From contig JAJUPC010000235.1 in the NCBI GenBank assembly GCA_023614405.1, positions 62,001-126,000 of the forward strand: 64,000 nt of DNA. Direction: 5' to 3'. This document shows positions 57,303-64,000 of this stretch, one piece after another. The notes under the pieces are model-generated. The model was not told the origin of the DNA. It saw nothing but the letters and a program-made list of their open reading frames with translations, and made no database searches. Every line of letters starts with the position of its first letter. Position 1 is the stretch's first letter. The position numbers were made by a program, and so were the translations under genes. Origin of the DNA: Avena insularis (lineage: Eukaryota; Streptophyta; Magnoliopsida; Poales; Poaceae).

Positions 57303-57387
57303 AAGCTTGGGGATGCCACCCCATGTCACCCCAAGAAATATTCAAGAGGTACAAGCGTCAAAGCTTGGGGATTCCCAAGGCATCCCC
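57303..57387 (+). other. Polypurine-like repeats and hairpin (A copy)
   Basis: AAGCTTGGGGATG at 57303-57315 and AAGCTTGGGGATT at 57361-57373. GGGGATGCC (57309-57317) can pair with GGCATCCCC (57379-57387), and CTTGGG/CCCAAG forms an inner stem. Conserved in D (1041-1129). Confidence 0.55.
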
Positions 57388-59352
57388 TTCTTCATCAATA
57401 AAAATTCCAGGTTTCTTCCAAACACTTCATTTTTATTATTTCATTCACAATTGTGTTGTTCTTGGAGCGTCTTTGTTTTTTTAGTTTTCTTTTGTTTAGT
57501 TTGCTGAATAAATTGGTTGGACCCCCTCTTTCATGCATTGGTTTTCAAATAGTTCGGTTTGGATTGGAAAAGAGTTGGAAAAGTTCATGCTTAAGTGGTA
57601 AAGAGAGCTTGTTTTTGACTGTGGCCTATGATTTGTCATGCCATGCTTGATATTGTTTTGGATTTATGCTTAGTATTCTTTGCTGTAGCATGACATGTTA
57701 TAAACAATTGAGATTGCTTAATGTGCCTTGGAAGAATCATGCGTTGTTTTAGCATATTAAAGCATAGTATTGTGGTATTCTCCTTTGATGCTTTATTTGG
57801 GTTGACTTGGCACATGCTCACACCATGTTATGACTATCCCAAGTCACTGTAAGCCTTTATGATCCTTTAGTTTTCAACTTGTAGTATCACTTTATGCTTT
57901 GATTAATGATGTTTTGTCGCTCTGCATGATTATGGCCATTATTGCTCTCTTAGTTGGTCGCTCCTAGTCTTTTGCTAGCCTCCATAACCAAGTGTGAGTT
58001 CCACTCATGCATCCAACTCCTAAAACCAAGTTATTCCAAAGAGTCCACCCTACCTACCTATTAGCATTTGCTATTCCAAGTATATTCATGTTTTTATCTA
58101 CCTTCTGAATTAAACTTGTTATGTGAAAATTAGTGATTAAAGCTCTCACGAACTTGATGGCACACTTTACTTTCTTGCAATTAATAAACTTGAACCATTG
58201 CGTCCATATTTGTTGCGTATATGCTTGCGCTTTATAAGTTGAAGTTAGCAGAACCATGTATCATGGGGAACGCTTTCAACATTGCACATGTACTTTGTAC
58301 CCCATTGATATCATGTTCTTTTGCTTATGGATCCCGGCGGTGTGAAATAAAAGGAGAACTTGTAAGATCATGGAGTTTTTATTTGTGTTAGAGAAACGCC
58401 TGGGCCGCTAGCCTAAGCCATGCCTAATCATGGTGGAAACTTGCAGCATAACCATAATGAGCACTCTATGAAGCATACTCAATAAAAACCTATGCAAATA
58501 GCAAATAAAAGATCATTTGAGATGCTCATTGTCTGCTTGCCTTGTCATTTTGATTATGGGATAGCTCCTGTATCATGTGCAAGGGGTACCCCGTTGGCGG
58601 TTCTCTATGATACATATGTACTTACAATGACAAGAGCTTACTTGTGACTAAAGTTGAGTAGGATGAGGTTCAGTCTTCGTAAGTAAGGGGCATGAGATTT
58701 CGGCTTATAACTTGTCAAGCATATCCTCTTAGTTGTGTCACTTTAACCTTAATCACCTTCAAGATGCTTATGATAGGGGCAATGAGAGCTGAGAGCTAAT
58801 AAGTACCATAATTTTTGGAAGCTCTTTATGAGACTTGAATCCCTACTTCCTTCTATGAAGGCCTTTCTTTTACTTTTATGTTGAGTCTCCACCTTCTATA
58901 TTTATGCACCTACTTTGAGAGCATAGTGGCCATTCTTAGTTCTATGTGCATTGTCCCAAGACTTGTTGATTGATGCATAGCTTTGATATTGCTTGTTTTA
59001 AACTATTTGTATCTAGTCACTCTTATGAACTTTGAAGGTGTCCTATGCATTTATGTTTGCTACTCTATGAGGGACAAGCTGAATGCCACTATGCTATGTT
59101 TTCTTTATGTGAAACAAACAAACGTCTTGCAAAGCATTGTTATTCATGAATCTTTTGTTTATGCCTTTTCATGTTGCAACTTAGTTGCTTTGTCTTATTG
59201 CTAGAACTTTGTCATTCATGTTTTGATTGAAGTACTATGATCCCAGCTATCAATGTTTTACAAATACTTTGATCAAGTTTATGATGGTGCATGTCACCTC
59301 AAAAATTATTATTTCTTTTTATCACTTACCTACTCGGGGACGAGCAGGAGTT

Positions 59353-59366
59353 AAGCTTGGGGATGT
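59353..59366 (+). other. Polypurine tract of A
   Basis: AAGCTTGGGGATGT immediately before the 3' LTR start TGATACGTTGC. Confidence 0.8.
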
Positions 59367-60097
59367 TGATACGTTGCAAACATATCTATAATTTTTGATA
59401 TTCCATGCTTGGTTTATATCTACTTTCTTATGTTTTGTCCACACTTTGGAATACTTTCTACACACTTTCTTGGACTAACCTATTAACAAGATGCCACAGT
59501 GCCAGTTGCCTGTTTTCTGCTGTTTTTGGTTCCAGAAAGTCAGAAAATGAATATTCTCGGAATTGGACTAGACAAAAGCCAAAGTCGCTATTTTCCCGGA
59601 AGATTCACGGAGCCAGAAGGAGAGACGAAGGGGGCCACGGGGTGGCCAAACCACCCCTAGGTACGGGTACCCCTGGCCGCGCCAGGGCATGGTGTGGGCC
59701 CCTGGCTGCCCACCGACCTTACCTCTTCGCCTATAAGATGCCTCCCGATGCAAAAACCCTAAATCGTCAAGCCTGCAGCCACGAAAAGTTCCACAGTGCC
59801 GCCGCCATCGAAGGGGAGATTCGGGGGACAGAAAGTCGCTATTTCGGCACCCTGCCGGGACGGGGAAGTGCCCCCAGAGTCATCTCCATCGATCTCCACC
59901 GCCATCTCCATCACCATTGCTGATTCCCATGATGATGAGGGAGTAGTTCTTCCTCGAGGCTAAGGGTTCTACCGGTAGCTATGTGTTCATCTCTCTCTCT
60001 CTATGCATGATCATATTGTGATCATGAGCTTTGTAATCAAGTAGATCTACCTTGCTATTCAAGTGCTTTAATAGATCTCTGCTCTCCCCATGTGTGT
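59367..60097 (+). repeat. 3' LTR of A, truncated by element E
   Basis: Colinear with 36068-36777 of the 5' LTR, with small indels; TATA box at 59732-59739. The match ends at ...CCCCATGTGTGT, where the foreign TGTGGGGCCCCC begins. TGTGT (60093-60097) is the probable target duplication of E. Confidence 0.88.
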
Positions 60098-60800
60098 TGT
60101 GGGGCCCCCGGATTAATCCTTCGAGAATCCCTGTTATGCATACAACCACGATCCCATGATCAGTTAGTCATGGCACATAACCGAGAAGTATCATTACAAC
60201 ATCCGAGACATATCAAATTTACAAGACTTACATAAATGTCGTTATGGCTACATCAATAACCATCAGCAGAACTTCATCAAGCGTAGAGCCCAATCCATGC
60301 CTTAACCTACAGACAACTGACTGGGAGAACGTCCTAGCTCGCAGAGTCGCCAACATCATCTTTGTCTTGATATCTGACCAAGTTAATAGCCAGGGACAAT
60401 GCCAGTGAGTACTTTGAATGTACTCACAAACCACCTTAAGATAACAGTAATAACAAGAGAATATGCATTATGGCTGTGGTAGTAGGAGGGCTCCAAGAGA
60501 GGTTCTTTTCTCAAATAGTTTCTCTTGTAGATATAGCATCTACATATCTTTGTTGAAAACTTTTGTAAACATTTTGGAAACCCTTTTTGTAAAGTTTTGG
60601 AAAACATCAGGACTGGGTCACCCATTTGTTCCTTTCTCCCGGTCGTCCCACAACCAAACTCCTTTCATTCCTTTCTGACCATCCCATGGTCAAAACCTTT
60701 CTCCTTTTCGACCATCCCATGGTCAAAATATTTTCAAAGCTTTTGCTTTTCTGAAATCCTTTTTGAAAACAAAACCAGCACCGCTCTACAGCAACCTTCC

Positions 60801-60880
60801 AAACCGTCCATGACCACAGACGCGGCTATTCGAATAGATTTACACTCTGTAGAGGTTGTACACTTTACCCACACAATCCG
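60801..60880 (-). other. Conserved LTR module with 12-bp palindrome (E copy)
   Basis: Minus strand: GTAAAGTGTACAACCTCTACAGAGTGTAAAT, CTATTCGAATAG (60826-60837), GCCGCGTCTGTGGTCATGGACGGTTTGG. Same order and spacing as in B 42225-42294. Confidence 0.6.
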
Positions 60881-63636
60881 GGTACACTACCCTGATCTAC
60901 ACCGATCGTGGGTCGAGTAACCGATCAAGACTCACCGGATGCCCACTCCAATATAAGTGCCTACCCTATGAGTGTTGTTCCCCTCAACACCGGGATGTCG
61001 GGTACCGAGGACCAACCGGAGCGCATATTGCATGTCCCACGTGCGCGCTTTCAATGAGGGGCTCATAGTAACGCGCGGAGGTCTGTAGACCCTTCGTTCC
61101 TTCTCCCGGTCGATGTCTCACATGGACTGTTTTCCAGAGAAGGCCCACCCTCCAGGGAGTTTCATCCCCTATAGTAGTTGTGAGGCAGCTTATACCAGAA
61201 TAGACAAACATCAAATCTAGCCCTGTCCCATACCAGAGTAATGTGGTTGCACGGGTTAATTGTTCTAGCAAATCTGCAAAGAACCGGGTGCATTTTCGTA
61301 AACCTTTTTCCTCCATCTTTCCTTTAGCATTTTATAAAAAAAAACTTCTTATTTTTCAACATCTCTGGGGAGGTCCCACCTCACCAAGGTTTTATCATAA
61401 AACATTTGGTAAAACTTTTTCCGGGGTCTTCCCATCCTCTAGCTTTGCTTCGGCTAAATCGGGTTCTCCAAAGGGGTATGGTGGATATGCACCATCTACT
61501 CTACTAGGGACAATTAGGTATCACCAAGGGGGTTGTACTTAATAGTACAAAAGTGTAATAGTTGGGAGGGGGCAAACCACTACCATATATATATATACAT
61601 CAACATAAAGTAAAACGGTGCAGTTTTAATAAACAGTAGTTAAAACATGCATAAGTAAAACAGTAGGACAAGGCTTATGAGCAAGAAGGTGGCTTGCCTA
61701 AGATCAGCAATATGGCAATATGTCCCTGGCCTTCTTATTTAGATAACCAAGAATACCAATAATAACAAGACCTCTTCTTCTCAGCGTCAATACAAGCGCA
61801 ACTATCGTCGTCACCGAGTACACATGCAAACAAGCAAGACCACAATCAAACAAGGCATTCAAGCATCAAAACCATACAGCAAGCAAATTACAATACAAGA
61901 GTACAAGTCATTAGTGGTGTTGAGAAAATGGATTAGAAGGATTGGGAGCATGTCTTGGAACATTTGAAGGAAACCATATGGGTTTCATAGTCTAGAAACT
62001 AGGGATGAGAGGGTTTTGGAACAAAAACTTATTATATAAGGTACCATTGTATAAACATGATACCAACAGATAGGTATTGATAAAATGAAACCAACAAAAG
62101 TGGTTTCACCACATTATCAAATTCCATGGATTTGTAATGAATATTCTAGTGGAAAAAACTCTAGTTTTAGGAAATAATTCACCAGAGACGTTCGGGAGCT
62201 CAAAAAATTATTTCCTTGGATGGTTCCATAGGGTTTGATGTACTTATTCACTGAGAGTTGGAATCATGCCAAAATATTTACCAGAATGCCCTCAGGAAAT
62301 TTCCAAAAGCAGTTCTGGAGTTGTTTTGTCTTTTTCACCAAATTAAATCTATAGAAGCTCTTAATTTGATTCCAAAGACATATTGTAGGTATTTGGAATA
62401 CCTTTCTGTAGATTGGAATTACCTTGTTTGGATTTATATAACTCCTGCAGTGATTTTATTGATGAATAAACCATGCACAGAAATGTTTATTCCACCAAAA
62501 CTCAATAGGGGTTCCAACAATTAAGGTCTCCTAGGTTTGGTTAGATATGGATGTAGATAATCCATTAGAGTTGGAATTAGGGTAAAATCTATTATGGATT
62601 GGCCTAGAGAATTTTCTAAAGGCAGAAAGTCTCTGCTTTCGTTATTTTTTCTACAGCAACTCCAAAGCTCCACTTGGTATGGGGCTGGGGTGGCATGCAG
62701 GGTACCACTGATACCTTTCAGTGCAAAGTGGTTTATTCAAATTGGAGTTGTAAAACTACCAGTAGGATTTTAGGAGGGTTTTAGATACCTTCTAGATATT
62801 GATTTAATATAAAGAATCTATACATAATCTAGGCTATCCAAAGGTACTGAGTGTTAGAGAAAATATACATGTACCTAGGAAAATTTAGATCTGGGCACTT
62901 TGTGTTGATTTCCATTTTTAAAAGGATTTAAACCAAATAGTCAAAATAGATCTGGTGGAAAAATATTAAAGAGGAAACGAGAGCCGGGCTGGTTTTCCAA
63001 GGGGAATTGGGCCGCCGGGAGGAATCGGCCCACGAGGCAGCAACACGTGCGGGCGGGAGTGGTTTTGAATCCCGTTGGACGGGGCCCATCTGTCAGCGTC
63101 GGCGGGACGACAAAGGGGTACGGGGCAATGACAGTCGTTAGATTAGAAGGGTCATCGACGACGGGGAGCTCGTCGTCCTTCTTCTCGTGGCAAGCGAGAA
63201 AACCCTAGAGGCGGGAGGCGCAGAAGCTCACACAGGGCTCGGGGGAGGTCGGGGATGGTCCAGGGCGACGCGGTGGAAGACGGCGAGCTCGGGGATGGTC
63301 GGCACGGTCCTTGTTGGGGACAGGGTCCTACTCCCGTGACGGCGACCGAAGGGAGCCTCGTCGGAGCTCATCGGCGAGGCCAGTAGAGGTGATCTTGGGC
63401 CAAACAAAAACATGGGGCAAGTCAGGAGAGGTAGGGGAGCATGATAGGATGACATGCAGAGGGTGAGAAGGAGAGAGCGAGGAGCTACGCTCGAGTTTTT
63501 GAAAGAGGCCGAGAGCTCCACTTCTTCTTCTTTCGAGAAGAGCAGAGCAGGGGAGAGGAAGAGGGTGCTCTGGGGAGGGGAGTGGAGAGTGATTGGGGGC
63601 AAATGCGCCAGAGAGGGGAGAGCTGGGTGGCCTGGG

Positions 63637-63646
63637 GTATTTAACC
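63637..63646 (-). promoter_or_regulatory. TATA-like box of the E LTR
   Basis: Minus-strand GGTTAAATACC context, downstream of a GC-rich block as in the B LTR. Weaker than the other TATA boxes. Confidence 0.4.
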
Positions 63647-64000
63647 CGAGAGGAGAGGTCCATGATGGACATGGCCTATGGAGCAAGGGTGAGGGGGTGA
63701 AACCAGGGCTTGTATTGCTGTGGGCTAAGGGAAGGTGGTTTTCTGGTCGAGCTGCAGGGCAGAGGGAGCAGTGTGCAACAGCTGCAAGGGGAGTAGGAAG
63801 GTTTGCAAGGCAAGGCACCCACATGGGGATAAGCTCTAGTGTCCAAGCACTAGAGGACAAGCTGCTATAGTGATTTGCTACAGTGATTACGACCAGAGGA
63901 GATGGTGGTTGCTTTGGTGAGTGGTGGTGATCCTTGGTGGTGGTTGATCCTTGATTTGGCTCAATAATTCCTTAGTTTGCCCAATTTGATTAAATAGATG

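Larger units (their letters stand above)
57284..59366 (+). other. Internal non-coding 3' part of element A
   Basis: 2.08 kb, AT-rich, aligned up to 58405 with D 1-1160 in reverse; the remaining part to the LTR has no partner in the window. No frame over 75 codons looks coding. Confidence 0.75.
36068..60097 (+). mobile_element. Element A, Athila-like non-autonomous LTR retrotransposon hosting B
   Basis: 5' LTR 36068-37460, tRNA-Asp PBS, one acidic ORF, insertion of element B (38930-57278, TSD GAGAT), 2.08 kb of further internal sequence, polypurine tract and a 3' LTR cut at 60097 by element E. Without B the internal region is about 3.55 kb and has no polymerase, so the element depends on proteins from elsewhere. 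Its 5' target candidate is AGAAG (36063-36067); the partner is off-window. Same family as D in the opposite orientation, but with a 428-bp internal deletion relative to D. Confidence 0.88.
60098..64000 (-). mobile_element. Element E, LTR of a Tekay-like chromovirus on the minus strand (runs off-window)
   Basis: On the minus strand the end reads ATTAATCCGGGGGCCCCACA, closely resembling the LTR end of B (GGATTAAAAATCCGGGTGTTGACA). A 70-bp module (60801-60880) and a segment near 60380-60440 (GAGTAC...GTACTC...CCCTGGCTATTA) are shared with the B LTR. At least 3.9 kb long, so the start lies beyond 64000. The GC-rich block 63000-63860 with proline-rich frames sits around the presumed promoter (minus TTAAATA). 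A short (AT)n run is at 61585-61598. No coding region; whether it is a solo LTR or part of a full element cannot be seen. Confidence 0.78.

Noticed and set aside
1..64000. CRISPR arrays, prokaryotic operons, rRNA or organelle DNA
   Set aside because: No regularly spaced short repeats, no dense long ORFs and no rRNA or plastid-like blocks were seen; the composition and elements are those of plant nuclear heterochromatin.

Overview
The window looks like heterochromatic DNA from a large, repeat-rich plant genome, most likely a grass (Poaceae, probably a pooid cereal or forage grass). I found no cellular gene, tRNA, rRNA or miRNA gene that I can defend. Essentially every base belongs to a retrotransposon or to debris of one. 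The host call rests on the element types (Tekay-like and Reina-like chromoviruses with 0.4-4.7 kb LTRs, an Athila-like non-autonomous family primed by tRNA-Asp, a Tnt1/Tork-like copia element and an L1-type LINE), on nesting up to three levels deep, and on the total decay of coding capacity. Names A-G below are local labels, not database families.

Layout, left arm (1-27,916). D is an Athila-like non-autonomous element on the minus strand: internal region 1-3413, then its LTR (3414-4265, resuming 23486-24057). D is inserted in a LINE whose 3' half runs from 24058 to about 27034. Inside D's LTR sits C1, a solo LTR of a 4.65-kb LTR chromovirus family (4266-6345 plus 20909-23480, TSD ATTAC). Inside C1 sits C2, a complete but dead element of the same family (6346-20908). 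Unclassified sequence with two small tandem duplications fills 27035-27916.

Middle (27,917-36,067). F is a Reina-like chromovirus on the minus strand that was invaded by G, a copia element. A segment of about 5.8 kb (F 3' end, G LTR, G body, start of the G 3' LTR) appears to have been tandemly duplicated with a 20-bp filler at the junction (33731-33750). In the second copy G then collapsed to a solo LTR (35073-35402). G retains a 562-codon reverse transcriptase/RNase H reading frame without a stop, the longest open coding segment here.

Right arm (36,068-64,000). A is a second copy of the D family, on the plus strand, inserted in F. It runs from 36068 to 60097 and contains B, a 13.7-kb Tekay-like chromovirus with 4-kb LTRs (38930-57278, TSD GAGAT). 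B contains C3, a 4657-bp solo LTR of the C family (43083-47739, TSD CTTGA), between its primer binding site and its first ORF. A's 3' LTR is interrupted at 60098 by E, a minus-strand chromovirus LTR that runs off the window.

How the parts relate: each autonomous element once encoded gag, protease, reverse transcriptase, RNase H and integrase (with a C-terminal chromodomain in B, C2 and F). All now carry stops, frameshifts or lost catalytic residues. The D/A family has no recognisable polymerase and would have needed another element's proteins. The best candidates for something not routinely described are: a sequence module shared by the LTRs of three otherwise different chromovirus families; a coiled-coil plus acidic-tail accessory ORF upstream of gag in B; the acidic repeat ORF and protease relic of the D/A family; and the F/G tandem duplication with filler DNA.
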